Shown: positions 37,091 to 45,868 of the stretch, piece by piece | Layout of the letters: every line of letters starts with the position of its first letter | How positions within the stretch are numbered: the first letter of the stretch is position 1 | Origin: Wenjunlia tyrosinilytica | GTDB lineage: Bacteria; Actinomycetota; Actinomycetes; Streptomycetales; Streptomycetaceae | DNA length: 64,000 bases | Assembly (NCBI RefSeq): GCF_014646055.1 | Contig: NZ_BMMS01000007.1 | Span: forward strand, 1 to 64,000 | Direction: 5' to 3' | Notes under the pieces: generated by a model | The model's database searches: none | What the model was told of the DNA's origin: nothing | What the model saw: only the letters and a program-made list of their open reading frames with translations | Made by a program: the position numbers and the translations under genes

Positions 37091-37194
37091 AAGCCCGGCC
37101 TGCGCGGCCTGCAGACCCAGGGGCGGTACGGGCCCGAGGGAGCCGAGTGAGGCGGTCTCCTTCGGGCCCGGCGACCGACTCGCGCGAGCGACGT

Positions 37195-37236
37195 CCGGTG
37201 GTGGGACCGTTTTGGAGGACTCGGTCCCACCACCGG
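37195..37236. terminator. Perfect 15-bp hairpin terminator
   Basis: CCGGTGGTGGGACCG (37195-37209) and its exact complement (37222-37236) enclose a 12-base loop (TTTTGGAGGACT). It lies between the convergent aldehyde and alcohol dehydrogenase genes and is suited to end transcription from both. Confidence 0.85.
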
Positions 37237-37321
37237 CACCAGCCGCGCGTCGGGGAGCGGCCCCGTCAACGCTCCCCAGGGCCCCGGTTCCGCGCCGAAC
37301 CCTTCCGCGCTCCCAGCGTTC

Positions 37322-38344
37322 TCAGCGGGAGGGGGTGAGAACGACGCGGAACCGGGCTTGCCCACTCAGCATCCGTTCGTGCGCCTGCTGCGCCTGCTCC
37401 AGCGGCATCGTCTCGATCATCGGCCGCACTCCGGTGCGCGCGGCGAAGGCGAGAGTGTCCTCGATGTCGAGAGAGGTGCCCGAGGCATGGCCGGTGACGG
37501 TGCGGCTGCCGAAGAGGAACTGGGTGGGATTGACCCCGATCGGCTCGGGCGAGGCGCCGATGACCACGAGGCGGCCCCGGGGCGCCAGCCCCTCGAACGC
37601 GGCCGTCATGACCGCCGCGTCGGCCGCGGTCGCGAAGACCACGCTCGCTCCGCCGAGTTCGGCCAGGGCCTTGGCGACGTCCTGCCCCTCGCTGTCGATG
37701 TAGTGGTGGGCGCCGAGTTCGCGGGCCAGCGCCTCCTTGGCCCGGCCGCGGGCGACGGCGACCGTCTCGAAGCCCATGGCCGCCGCGAACTGCACACCCA
37801 TGTGCCCGACACCGCCCACGCCGAGCACGGCGACCAGGTCACCCGCGACGGCGCCGCTGCGCCGCAGCCCGTTGAACGAGGTCACTCCCGCGCACATCAG
37901 CGGGGCCGCCTCGGCCGCGGTGAGGCCGTCGGGGATGCGCGCCAGCGCCTCCACCGGAACGATCATGGCTTCGGCGTAGCCGCCGTCATAGCCGAGGCCG
38001 GGTATGCGCAGTTCACGGCACTCGATGAAGTCACCCGCGCGGCACTGGCGGCAGCGCCCGCAGTGGCCGCCGTGCCAGCCGACACCGGCCCGGTCCCCCG
38101 GCTCCCAGCCGAGGACGCCCTCGCCGACGGCGTCGATGCGGCCGGCCACCTCATGGCCGGGGACCATCGGGAACGCTCCTGCGGGGAAGTGGCCTCCGGT
38201 CATCCCGGCGTCGCTGTGGCAGACCCCGCACGCCTCGACGGTGAGGCGGACCCGGCCGCGTCCGGGCTCGGGCAGGGTGCGTTCGACGAGTTGGAACTTC
38301 CCTGCGGCGCAGGGGACCTGGGCAACGAGCATGGTGGAGTTCAT
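37322..38344 (-). CDS. Zinc-dependent alcohol dehydrogenase
   Basis: Medium-chain dehydrogenase, 340 residues from ATG 38344 (GTG 38365 would add 7). Catalytic zinc motifs are C-GVCHSDAG and GHEVAGR; structural zinc cysteines are HCGRCRQCRAGDFIEC; the Rossmann motif is VLGVGGVGHMG. The substrate is likely a primary alcohol or aldehyde, as in the AdhP/AdhA group. It is divergent from a TetR gene across an AT-rich palindromic region. Confidence 0.93.
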   Translation of the reverse strand: MNSTMLVAQVPCAAGKFQLVERTLPEPGRGRVRLTVEACGVCHSDAGMTGGHFPAGAFPMVPGHEVAGRIDAVGEGVLGWEPGDRAGVGWHGGHCGRCRQCRAGDFIECRELRIPGLGYDGGYAEAMIVPVEALARIPDGLTAAEAAPLMCAGVTSFNGLRRSGAVAGDLVAVLGVGGVGHMGVQFAAAMGFETVAVARGRAKEALARELGAHHYIDSEGQDVAKALAELGGASVVFATAADAAVMTAAFEGLAPRGRLVVIGASPEPIGVNPTQFLFGSRTVTGHASGTSLDIEDTLAFAARTGVRPMIETMPLEQAQQAHERMLSGQARFRVVLTPSR

Positions 38345-38389
38345 GGTCCTGCTCTCTCTGGTCACGGCACACTTGCGGAATCAACGATA

Positions 38390-38417
38390 CACAGATATAT
38401 ATATCGGCGCTATATAC
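38390..38417. promoter_or_regulatory. AT-rich operator/promoter between adh and tetR
   Basis: Sequence near 38393-38416, AGATATATATATCGGCGCTATATA, has TATATA arms around TCGGCGC. It is far more AT-rich than the surroundings and lies between the divergent alcohol dehydrogenase and TetR genes, so is likely their shared promoter with a TetR site. Confidence 0.6.
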
Positions 38418-38446
38418 TTGGGGCAGCCGTCTGTAGCATTGATCCC

Positions 38447-39169
38447 GTGAGCACGCCGACGAAGGACGCCAAAGAGGCCAAGGACACCAGCGCACGCGAG
38501 CGCATCCTGCGGGCGGCCGCCAAGCTCCTCGCGGAGTCCGGCGGCGAGCCCGTCTCCACCCGCGCCGTGCTCGCCGAGGCCGGTGTCCGGGCACCCACGC
38601 TGTACCACCACTTCGGGGACAAGCAGGGCCTGTTCGACGCGGTCGTCGCCCATGGCTTCGCCCAGTACCTGGCCGCCAAGCGGGAGCTGCCCGTCATCGA
38701 CGACCCGCTGGACAATCTGCGCCAGGGCTGGGACAACCACGTCGAGTTCGGCCTCACCAACCCGGCGTTCTACGTCCTCATGTACGGCTCGGCCCGCCCC
38801 GGGGTCCGCCCTCCGGCGGCGGAGGAGGCCTACAGGCTGCTGCTCGAATCCCTGGAGCGGGTGGCCCGCGCGGGCCTGCTGAGAGTCCCTCCGGAGCAGG
38901 CGGCCCGCATGGCGATCGCCGCGGGCGTCGGGGTGACCCTCACGCTCATCACCGACCCCTCGGGCAGCGTCGACAGCGATCTGTCGGTCCGTACCCGTGA
39001 GGCGGTTCTGGCCGCCACCACCGTCCAGCCGGGCGGCGGTACGCCGGAGAGCTCGCTGCCCGGCCTGGCCATCTCGCTGGGCGCCGCCCTGTCCCAGGAC
39101 GGCGCCCACGTCCTCAGCCCGGGTGAACAGGCCCTGCTGCGCGAATGGCTCCAGCGCCTGGAGTCGTAG
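38447..39169 (+). CDS. TetR-family regulator
   Basis: A 240-residue repressor starting at GTG 38447. HTH about 20-65: RILRAAAKLLAESGGEPVSTRAVLAEAGVRAPTLYHHFGDKQGLFDAVV. A C-terminal ligand domain follows (LMYGSARPGVRPPAAEEAYRLLLESLERVARAGLL). Its divergent position and the AT-rich gap suggest it controls the alcohol dehydrogenase gene and itself; its ligand may be an alcohol or aldehyde. Confidence 0.85.
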   Translation: MSTPTKDAKEAKDTSARERILRAAAKLLAESGGEPVSTRAVLAEAGVRAPTLYHHFGDKQGLFDAVVAHGFAQYLAAKRELPVIDDPLDNLRQGWDNHVEFGLTNPAFYVLMYGSARPGVRPPAAEEAYRLLLESLERVARAGLLRVPPEQAARMAIAAGVGVTLTLITDPSGSVDSDLSVRTREAVLAATTVQPGGGTPESSLPGLAISLGAALSQDGAHVLSPGEQALLREWLQRLES

Positions 39170-39259
39170 CGCACACCGTCGGGGCCGCGCCCCTCGCCCC
39201 GCCGCGCCCCTCGGCCCAGCGGCCCTTTCGGGCCCAGCCGCCCCTCGGACCCAAGCCCC

Positions 39260-40027
39260 TCAGGTCCGGCCGCCCGGACGGCCGTCCCGTGGGCCGAATG
39301 CCGCCAGGGCGTCCTCCGCGGAGTTACGGGCGTGGACGTACTCGTCCGCCCAGGCCGCGGCGTCCGGGTAGCCGGACTCGGCCGCGATCCGGGCGCACGC
39401 CGCCTCGTAGTCGAACGGGGTGCGGCGCAGCGCCGCCCCGCCCGGGCCCAGCAGCGCCCAGTGCGCTCCCGGCCGGCCGTACGGCATGCCGACACTGCCC
39501 GCGTTCACCACCAGCCGCCCATGGGTGAGCCGGGCGAACGGCACATGGGTGTGCCCGCACACCACGGTCCCGATCTCCCCGCCGACCCCGTCCATCACCT
39601 CGGCCCACCGCCGCTGCGTCGAGTCCACGAGCACCGTCTCCTCGTCGTCGCGCGGTGTGGCGTGGCAGAAGAGCACCGCGCCCAGCCCGTCCACCTCCAG
39701 GGTCAGCGTCCGCGGCAGCCCGGCCAGCAGCTCCACCTGGTCCTCGCGCAGTTGCCCGGCCGCCCAGGGCGCCACCGGGTCGGGGACGGCGGCGGTCGTG
39801 CCCTCGCGGTGCCCGACGAGTTCGCGGTCGGCGTTGCCGCTGATCCACAGCGCCCGGTCGCCGAGCGAGGCCAGCAGGTCCAGCGTCCGCACGGGCAGCG
39901 GGCCCGCCGCCAGGTCCCCGCAGAGCACGATGCGCTCCGCGGCCCGTACATCGGGCTCGGCGAGGACGGCTTCGAGAGCGGGGAGCACCCCATGGATGTC
40001 CGACAGTACGGCCGCTGTGGTCACCAT
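39260..40027 (-). CDS. Calcineurin-like metallophosphoesterase
   Basis: A 255-residue protein from ATG 40027. It has metallophosphoesterase signatures: SDIHGVLPALEAVL, CGDLAAGP, GNADRE and VCGHTHVPFARL, with HATPRDDEE before it. The family includes YfcE/MJ0936 phosphodiesterases with two metal ions. Substrate unknown. A frame running upstream past 40027 is not supported. The C-terminal 45 residues (YVHARNSAEDALAAFGPRD) are specific to actinomycete homologues. Confidence 0.87.
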   Translation of the reverse strand: MVTTAAVLSDIHGVLPALEAVLAEPDVRAAERIVLCGDLAAGPLPVRTLDLLASLGDRALWISGNADRELVGHREGTTAAVPDPVAPWAAGQLREDQVELLAGLPRTLTLEVDGLGAVLFCHATPRDDEETVLVDSTQRRWAEVMDGVGGEIGTVVCGHTHVPFARLTHGRLVVNAGSVGMPYGRPGAHWALLGPGGAALRRTPFDYEAACARIAAESGYPDAAAWADEYVHARNSAEDALAAFGPRDGRPGGRT

Positions 40028-40125
40028 GGGGCAAGCCTGCCCGGCCGAGGGCCGTCCGGTGCCGTGGTTCTGCCGCCGGCAGACCGCTCGCTCGCCCCGG
40101 GGCGGTGCGAGCGCGGTCCGCGCGG

Positions 40126-40857
40126 TCAGAGCAGGTGCGCGGCCGGCTCCCCCAGCCTCGTCAGGCGCTGGGCCAGATCCCCTGCCGGGCTGGTCCTGCT
40201 CTCCTGGGCGAGTGCCGTGTGCATCAGCGCCTCCACCCGGTCGTCGCCGGCCGCCGTCACCCCGAGCATCCCGACGAACAGGTCCACCAGCCACGCCCGG
40301 AGCTCGTCGGCGGGCGGCTGCCTGCCCTGGTCGAGCCAGGTCAGCGACACCATCTCCACCGAGGCGATCCACGAGCGGACCGCCAGCACCAGCCGGGGGC
40401 TCGGCTCGGGAACGTCGAGGTGGACGAGTATCTGCTCGAGGGCGCGGCGCCGCACCTCGTCCACGATCGCGTTGGTGCGGCTCGTCTCGGCGACGCAGCC
40501 GCCGCGCAGCAGGGCCGCGTACCCGGCGGCCCGCTCGTCCACGAACGCCAGATAGCGGTCGAGCGCATTGGACAGCCGTTGCGTCGGGGTGCCCTGCGCG
40601 GGCTCGACGAAGCGCTCGGACAGCTCCTGCGCGGCCTCCCGCAGCGCCGCCTCGTAAAGCTGCTGCTTGCCGCCGGGGAAGTACCGGTAGACCAGCGGCC
40701 GGGAGACCCCGGCCGCCGCCGCCACGTCGTCCAGGGACACCTCCTCGGGCGGCTCATGCCCGAACAGGTCCTGAGCTGCGGCGATCAGCTGCTCCCGGCG
40801 CTTCTCCACGGGCAGCCTGCGGTACGCCCCGCGCTTGACTGCTTCAGATGCTGCCAT
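40126..40857 (-). CDS. TetR-family regulator of the oxygenase cluster
   Basis: A 243-residue repressor, start ATG 40857. HTH about 20-65: RREQLIAAAQDLFGHEPPEEVSLDDVAAAAGVSRPLVYRYFPGGKQQLYEAAL. The C-terminal part has VRSWIASVEMVSLTWLDQGRQPPADELRAWLVDLFVGML. It is 26 bases after the flavin monooxygenase stop and on the same strand, so it is probably the last gene of that operon and controls it. Confidence 0.85.
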   Translation of the reverse strand: MAASEAVKRGAYRRLPVEKRREQLIAAAQDLFGHEPPEEVSLDDVAAAAGVSRPLVYRYFPGGKQQLYEAALREAAQELSERFVEPAQGTPTQRLSNALDRYLAFVDERAAGYAALLRGGCVAETSRTNAIVDEVRRRALEQILVHLDVPEPSPRLVLAVRSWIASVEMVSLTWLDQGRQPPADELRAWLVDLFVGMLGVTAAGDDRVEALMHTALAQESRTSPAGDLAQRLTRLGEPAAHLL

Positions 40858-40883
40858 GCCTCGCAGCGTAACCGGCGCCACCT

Positions 40884-42356
40884 TCAGCCCATCACCTTGT
40901 AGTGCTCGGGCCGGGGTCTGCGGGTCCGCAGCCAGAACTGCCAGGTCCAGCCCGGCCAGGCCGCCCGGTTGACTCCCTCGCTGTCGAGATACCAGCTGGC
41001 GCAGTTGCCCTTGCTCCACACCTCTCCGTCCAGCGAGCCCTGCAGCCGGTCGTTGAACGCGCGCTGCGCCGTGTCCTCGACCTCCAGCGCCCTGCCGCCG
41101 CGCCGGTCGATCAGGTCCAGGCACCCGACGATGTAGCGGGTCTGCGCCTCGACCATGAAGACCATGGAGTTGTGGCCGAGCCCGGTGTTGGGGCCGAGGA
41201 CGAGGAAGAGGTTGGGAAAGCCGGTGACGGTCGTCCCGAGGTACGCCTCGATGCCGTCCGCCCACGCGTCCTGGATCTTCAGACCGCCGCGCCCGGTCAG
41301 CGGCAGCCGCTCCATGGCGTCGGTGACATGGAAACCGGTGCCGAGCACGATCGCGTCGACGGGGTGCTCGGCGCCGTCGCGGGTGACGACGCGGTCGGCG
41401 CGGACCTCCTGGATACCGGTGGTGACGACGTCGACGTTGGGGCGGGCGAGCGCCGGGTAGTAGTCGTTGGAGATGAGGGTGCGCTTGCAGCCCATCGTGT
41501 AGCTCGGGGTCAGCGCCCGGCGCAGCTCCGGGTCCTTGATGTGACGGCGCATGTTCAGCCGGGCGAGCCGCTCGGCGACGCGCATGAGACGCGGGTGCTC
41601 GAAGGCGACGAAGCGGCTCTCCAGGCGCCAGTAGATGGAGGTCCGGTAGGCGCGCTGCGTCAGCGGCAGCCGCTCGAACAGCCGCCGCTCCAGGGAGCTC
41701 ACCGCCCGGTCCGGCTTGGGCAGGATCCACGGCGGTGTGCGCTGGAACAGCGACAGCCTGGCGGCCCTCGGGGCGATCCGCGGCACGAACTGGATGGCGC
41801 TGGCGCCCGTTCCGATCACCCCGACGCGCTTGCCGTCGAGCTCCACGCCGTGGTCCCACTCGGCGGAATGGAACAGCGGCCCCTCGAAGTCGGACAGCCC
41901 CGGGATGTCGGGGATGTTCGGCTTGTGCAGCGGGCCCATGCCGAGGACGAGCGCCCGGCAGGTGAGCACCGAGCCGTCCCCGGTGCGCACCTGCCACAGC
42001 CGCCTCGCGTCGTCGTACTCGGCGCCGCTGAACTCCGTGCCGAAGCGAATGTGCGGCCGCACCCCGTACTTGTCGGCGCACCGCCGCAGATAGGCGAGCA
42101 GTTCGTGCTGGAGCGGGAACATCCGCGACCAGCCGGGGTTGGGCTCGAAGGAGAACGAGTACACATGCGACTGCACATCGCAGGCACAGCCGGGATAGGT
42201 GTTCTCCCGCCAGGTGCCGCCGACCTCGTCGGCCTTCTCCAGGATCACGAAGTCCTCGCGACCGCCGCGCTTGAGCTCGATCGCCATCCCCAGCCCGGCG
42301 AAGCCGGAGCCGACGATGACGACGTCGTGGTCGGGCGGGGTGCTGTCCTCGGTCAC
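40884..42356 (-). CDS. Flavin-containing monooxygenase (BVMO-like)
   Basis: FAD- and NADPH-dependent monooxygenase of 490 residues. The GTG at 42356, preceded by GGGAGG, begins VTEDSTPPDHDVVIVGSGFAGLGMAIELKR with the FAD motif GxGxxG. The Baeyer-Villiger-type marker FxGxxxHxxxWP appears in the form FEGPLFHSAEWDHGV, and the NADPH motif as GVIGTGASAIQF. Substrates may be ketones, acids or hydrophobic rings. It lies between the AurF-like gene (14 bases upstream) and tetR, and probably works with the diiron proteins. Confidence 0.9.
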   Translation of the reverse strand: MTEDSTPPDHDVVIVGSGFAGLGMAIELKRGGREDFVILEKADEVGGTWRENTYPGCACDVQSHVYSFSFEPNPGWSRMFPLQHELLAYLRRCADKYGVRPHIRFGTEFSGAEYDDARRLWQVRTGDGSVLTCRALVLGMGPLHKPNIPDIPGLSDFEGPLFHSAEWDHGVELDGKRVGVIGTGASAIQFVPRIAPRAARLSLFQRTPPWILPKPDRAVSSLERRLFERLPLTQRAYRTSIYWRLESRFVAFEHPRLMRVAERLARLNMRRHIKDPELRRALTPSYTMGCKRTLISNDYYPALARPNVDVVTTGIQEVRADRVVTRDGAEHPVDAIVLGTGFHVTDAMERLPLTGRGGLKIQDAWADGIEAYLGTTVTGFPNLFLVLGPNTGLGHNSMVFMVEAQTRYIVGCLDLIDRRGGRALEVEDTAQRAFNDRLQGSLDGEVWSKGNCASWYLDSEGVNRAAWPGWTWQFWLRTRRPRPEHYKVMG

Positions 42357-42370
42357 GTCGCGGCCTCCCG

Positions 42371-43267
42371 TCAGCCGACCAGTCCGGAGCTGCGCCACAG
42401 CCGCGCGCCCGGTCCGCTGATCACACCGATCTCGTCGAAGAAGCCGGTCAGCCGCTGGGCGGAGGTCCGCATGATCTGCCGCCGGTGGCCGCTGGCGCAG
42501 GCCTGGCGCAGCGCCTCCTGGGGGTCGAGGCCGACCGAGGAGTAGACCCGAGGGCTGATCAGAGCCTTGGCCACGACCCGGGCGGCCTCCCCTGCGGCGA
42601 GGCGGGTGAGATTGCGCTCCCAGGCCGGGCAGGTCGCCATCTGGCGGCGCAGTTCCTCACGGGCGTAGCGCACGTGCCGTGCCTCCTCGACCACGTGGAT
42701 GCGGGTCACCCCGCGCACCAGCGTCTGCACCTTCTCGTCGGGGAAGGTCTGACGCTGCATCCAGTCGAGGATCTCCTCGACGAGCAGGGTGGAGCTGAAC
42801 GACCCCGGGGTGGTGGAGATGGTCTTCATCAGCCGGCCGAGGTTGTGGTGCAGCCTGCTGGGCCGGTAGGCGGGTGCGTCCATCTTCTCGATCAGCCGGG
42901 CGAACATCTTGGAGTGGCGGCACTCGTCGGCGATCTCGGTGAGCGCGTAGCGCACATGCCGGGTGGTCGGGTCCACGTCGAAGATGTGCCGGGTCAGCAG
43001 CTGGATCAGGATGATCTCGAACCAGATGCCGATGGAGCACAGGCTCGCCATCTCGTGCTTGGACAGCTCGATGCGCTGGTCCTCGGGCATCCGGCGCCAC
43101 AGCGGGGTGTCGTAGAGCGAGACCAGGTACTCGGGGAGGAACCACTTGCCGTCCTCGATCGGCGCCTCCCAGTCGAGTTCGACGTCGGGGTCGAAGGAGT
43201 GCTTGGCGGAGGCTTCGAGCAGCCGTTCCGCGACGAGTTCGCGGTTTTTGAAGGGTGCCGTGGTCAA
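42371..43267 (-). CDS. AurF-like diiron oxygenase
   Basis: A ferritin-like diiron protein of 298 residues. The best start is TTG 43267 with GGGGAG upstream. Two helical-pair iron boxes are seen: EIADECRHSKMFARL (ExxH type) and HVVEEARHVRYAREEL, plus an EMASLCSIGIWFE helix. The AurF family oxidises amines to nitro groups or hydroxylates substrates using O2 and an iron pair. It is followed by the flavin monooxygenase with 14 bases between them. It starts divergently from a second diiron gene. Confidence 0.82.
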   Translation of the reverse strand: MTTAPFKNRELVAERLLEASAKHSFDPDVELDWEAPIEDGKWFLPEYLVSLYDTPLWRRMPEDQRIELSKHEMASLCSIGIWFEIILIQLLTRHIFDVDPTTRHVRYALTEIADECRHSKMFARLIEKMDAPAYRPSRLHHNLGRLMKTISTTPGSFSSTLLVEEILDWMQRQTFPDEKVQTLVRGVTRIHVVEEARHVRYAREELRRQMATCPAWERNLTRLAAGEAARVVAKALISPRVYSSVGLDPQEALRQACASGHRRQIMRTSAQRLTGFFDEIGVISGPGARLWRSSGLVG

Positions 43268-43436
43268 CGTTCCGCTCCCCTGCCGGTCTGGTCGTATGCC
43301 TGGACACGTTCGATCGCTCTTATGAGACTGCTTGTCAGCAAACACGTCAATCCCTTGGGCGCACACTTGTTGACCCATCGGTAACTTCCGTGTGACGGTG
43401 ACCACATCGGCTCCCGCGAAGGGAAGGAGAGCGTCC

Positions 43437-44546
43437 GTGTCGACGCAGCGCTTCTACACGCACCCCGTCAAAGAGGCCCAGTGGGAGGTCCCGGCCTCCG
43501 GAGCGGCCCGTTTCACCTGGGAGTACGACGACGGACGCGAACGGCTCCTCGCGCTGTACCAGAAGGGCAAGGACAAGCAGTGGGACGCCGTCAAACGCGT
43601 CGACTGGGACATCGAGGTCGATCCCTATGACCCGCTCGGCGTACCCGACGAGGCGATGACGCTCTACGGTACGCCGTACTGGGACAAGTTCAGCGAACAG
43701 GACAAACGCGATCTGCGGCGGCACTACGCCTCCTGGCAGTTCTCGCAGTTCCTCCACGGCGAGCAGGGCGCCATGGTGTGCGCGGCCCGCATCGTGGAGT
43801 CGGTGCCGGACCTGGACGCGAAGTTCTACTCGGCGACCCAGACCATGGACGAGGCCCGCCACGCCGAGCTGTACTCGCGCTTCCTGCACGAGAAGATCGG
43901 CATGCTCTACCCGATCAACGACAATCTGCGCAGCCTCCTCGGCGACACCCTCACCGACTCCCGCTGGGACATGCCGTATCTGGGGATGCAGGTCCTGATC
44001 GAGGGCCTGGCGCTGGCGGCGTTCGGGATGCTGCGCGACACCACCAACCGGCCGCTGCCCAAGCAACTGCTCGCCTACGTCATGCAGGACGAGGCACGGC
44101 ATGTGGCCTTCGGGCGGATGGCACTGCGCGACTACTACCGCGAGCTGTCCGACGCGGAGCTGCACGAGCGCGAGGAGTTCGTGATCGAGGGCTGCTACCT
44201 GATGCGCGACCGCATCAAGGGAGTGGAGGTGCTGGAGAACTTCGGCATCCCCAAGCAGGAGGCGGACGGGCTCAGCGAGCGCAACGAGTACTTCCAGCTC
44301 TTCCGCAAGCTGCTGTTCAGCCGGATCGTGCCGTGCGTGAAGGACATCGGGCTGTGGGGCGAACGCCTTCAGCGGGCGTATGTGGACATGGGGGTGCTGG
44401 AGCTGGGCGACGCCAGCCTCGACCTGCTGATGAAGGAGGACGAGGCGGTCGCCGAAAGGCTCGACGCCGAGCGCTTCGCGGCGGAGGAGGAGGCGAGAAG
44501 AGCCGAGGTGTCCGAGGCAATCGCGGCGGGAGCCGAACAGGACTGA
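43437..44546 (+). CDS. Ferritin-like (R2/diiron-oxygenase type) protein
   Basis: A 369-residue helical protein from GTG 43437, preceded by AAGGAG. A GTG at 43392 would give 15 more residues. Iron-binding boxes: QFLHGEQGAMVCAAR, TMDEARHAELYSRFL, then YVMQDEARHVAFGRMAL, the two DEARH motifs being typical of diiron carboxylate proteins. The C-terminal tail is Glu/Ala-rich. Together with the divergent AurF-like gene it suggests a two-oxygenase pathway or an oxidase pair. Confidence 0.8.
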   Translation: MSTQRFYTHPVKEAQWEVPASGAARFTWEYDDGRERLLALYQKGKDKQWDAVKRVDWDIEVDPYDPLGVPDEAMTLYGTPYWDKFSEQDKRDLRRHYASWQFSQFLHGEQGAMVCAARIVESVPDLDAKFYSATQTMDEARHAELYSRFLHEKIGMLYPINDNLRSLLGDTLTDSRWDMPYLGMQVLIEGLALAAFGMLRDTTNRPLPKQLLAYVMQDEARHVAFGRMALRDYYRELSDAELHEREEFVIEGCYLMRDRIKGVEVLENFGIPKQEADGLSERNEYFQLFRKLLFSRIVPCVKDIGLWGERLQRAYVDMGVLELGDASLDLLMKEDEAVAERLDAERFAAEEEARRAEVSEAIAAGAEQD

Positions 44547-44621
44547 GCGGGACGGGAGCGGGCCCGTCCGGGGCGGCCCGCGCACGACCGAACGGGTGAG
44601 CGGCCCGGGTCACTGCCGCCG

Positions 44622-45596
44622 ATGTCACATCCGCCGTCGCAGGCTCGTCCCATGGTCATGGACGAATCACCGGAGAACGGCAAGAGAATCCTGCTCGCGG
44701 GAGCGAGCGGCGTCCTGGGGCGGCATCTGGAACGGGCGTTCACGGCCGCCGGATACCGGGTGACCGGGCTCGGGCGGGCACCGGACAACGACGTCTCGGC
44801 ATCCCTGCTCGACCGGGACGCCCTGCTGATGGCCGTGGACGGCATGGCGTTCGACATCGTCATCCACGCGGCCACCGCGTTGCGCGAGGCTCCCATGCGC
44901 CACCGCGACATGGCGGCCACGAACTGGCTGCGGATCGAGGGCACGGAGAATCTGCTGGCCGCCGCGAAGGCCACCGGCGCCCGCCGCTTCGTCGCCGAGT
45001 CGATGGTCTTCGGATACGGCTTCGGCGACCACGGGGACGTCGTCATCACCGAGGAGGGCACCCCCTTCGGGCCCCACGGCAGGCACAGCCGGCTGGAGCG
45101 GCACATCGCGGCGATGCGGACCAAGGAGGAGCTGACCTTCACCGCCGAGGGGATCGAGGGGATCGCCCTGCGGTACGGCCTGCTGTACGGGCAGGGGGCC
45201 ACGGACGCGATCGTGGAGCTGCTGCGCAAGAGGACCCTGCCGGTGCCGGAGGACCGCGGACGGGTGCTGCCCTGGGCGGAGCTCGGTGACGCGGCGCGGG
45301 CCACGGTCGCGGCGGTGGAGCGGGGACGGCCCGGCGAGGCGTACAACATCGTGGACGATGTGCCGCGCGGCTTCGGCGGGCATGTGCGGGCGGTGGCGGA
45401 CACGCTCGGTCTTCGGCGCCCGATGACCGTCCCGGTGTGGATGATGCGGCCGCTGGCCTATGCCCACGCGATGATGACGACGACCCTGCGGGTGTCCAAC
45501 GGCAAGGCACAGCGGGAGCTCGGCTGGACCCCCGAGTACCCCGACTCCTTCGCCGGACTGCGCGCGTACGCCCGCGACGTACAGTCGGTGAGGTGA
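44622..45596 (+). CDS. NAD-dependent epimerase/dehydratase-family protein
   Basis: A 324-residue extended SDR (a start at ATG 44652 or 44658 is also possible). Nucleotide motif GASGVLGRHL (GxxGxxG); IHAATALREAPM; the usual YxxxK is degenerate (HSRLERHIAAMRTKEE), so the catalytic tyrosine may be missing and the enzyme may be a reductase or binder rather than a true epimerase. C-terminal AYNIVDDVPRGFGGHVRAVADTLGL is standard. Downstream of the diiron gene by 75 bases and same strand, so likely one operon. Its stop overlaps the start of the next small gene. Confidence 0.8.
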   Translation: MSHPPSQARPMVMDESPENGKRILLAGASGVLGRHLERAFTAAGYRVTGLGRAPDNDVSASLLDRDALLMAVDGMAFDIVIHAATALREAPMRHRDMAATNWLRIEGTENLLAAAKATGARRFVAESMVFGYGFGDHGDVVITEEGTPFGPHGRHSRLERHIAAMRTKEELTFTAEGIEGIALRYGLLYGQGATDAIVELLRKRTLPVPEDRGRVLPWAELGDAARATVAAVERGRPGEAYNIVDDVPRGFGGHVRAVADTLGLRRPMTVPVWMMRPLAYAHAMMTTTLRVSNGKAQRELGWTPEYPDSFAGLRAYARDVQSVR

Positions 45597-45868
45597 GAAG
45601 CGAGCAGACCGAGTTCGTCGGCGGGCCCATGGACGGCCGGGTGCTGCCGGTCCTGGTCGGTGTGACGGGACATCCCCCCAAGGTCTACCGGGTGCCGGTC
45701 CCGGGTGAGGACGGCGCGGCGCCGACCGTGTACGTGTACCAGCGGGTGCTCAACCCCGACCCCAAGGGGCGGCGCGGGGCCGGGCGGTGGAGGTACGAGT
45801 ACGCGCCGCAGGGGCTGCCCGAGAAGCGGATGTGGCCGTGGAGCCGGCGCGGATCAGGTGGTTCCTGA
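45593..45868 (+). CDS. Small hypothetical protein
   Basis: A 91-residue protein from GTG 45593, whose start overlaps the epimerase stop (GTGA). It opens RSEQTEFVGGPMDGRVLPVLVGV, resembling the small FVGGPMDG proteins seen in Streptomyces, and ends in a basic WPWSRRGSGG tail. Its 3' end overlaps the convergent MFS gene by 15 bases. Function unknown. Confidence 0.6.
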   Translation: MRSEQTEFVGGPMDGRVLPVLVGVTGHPPKVYRVPVPGEDGAAPTVYVYQRVLNPDPKGRRGAGRWRYEYAPQGLPEKRMWPWSRRGSGGS

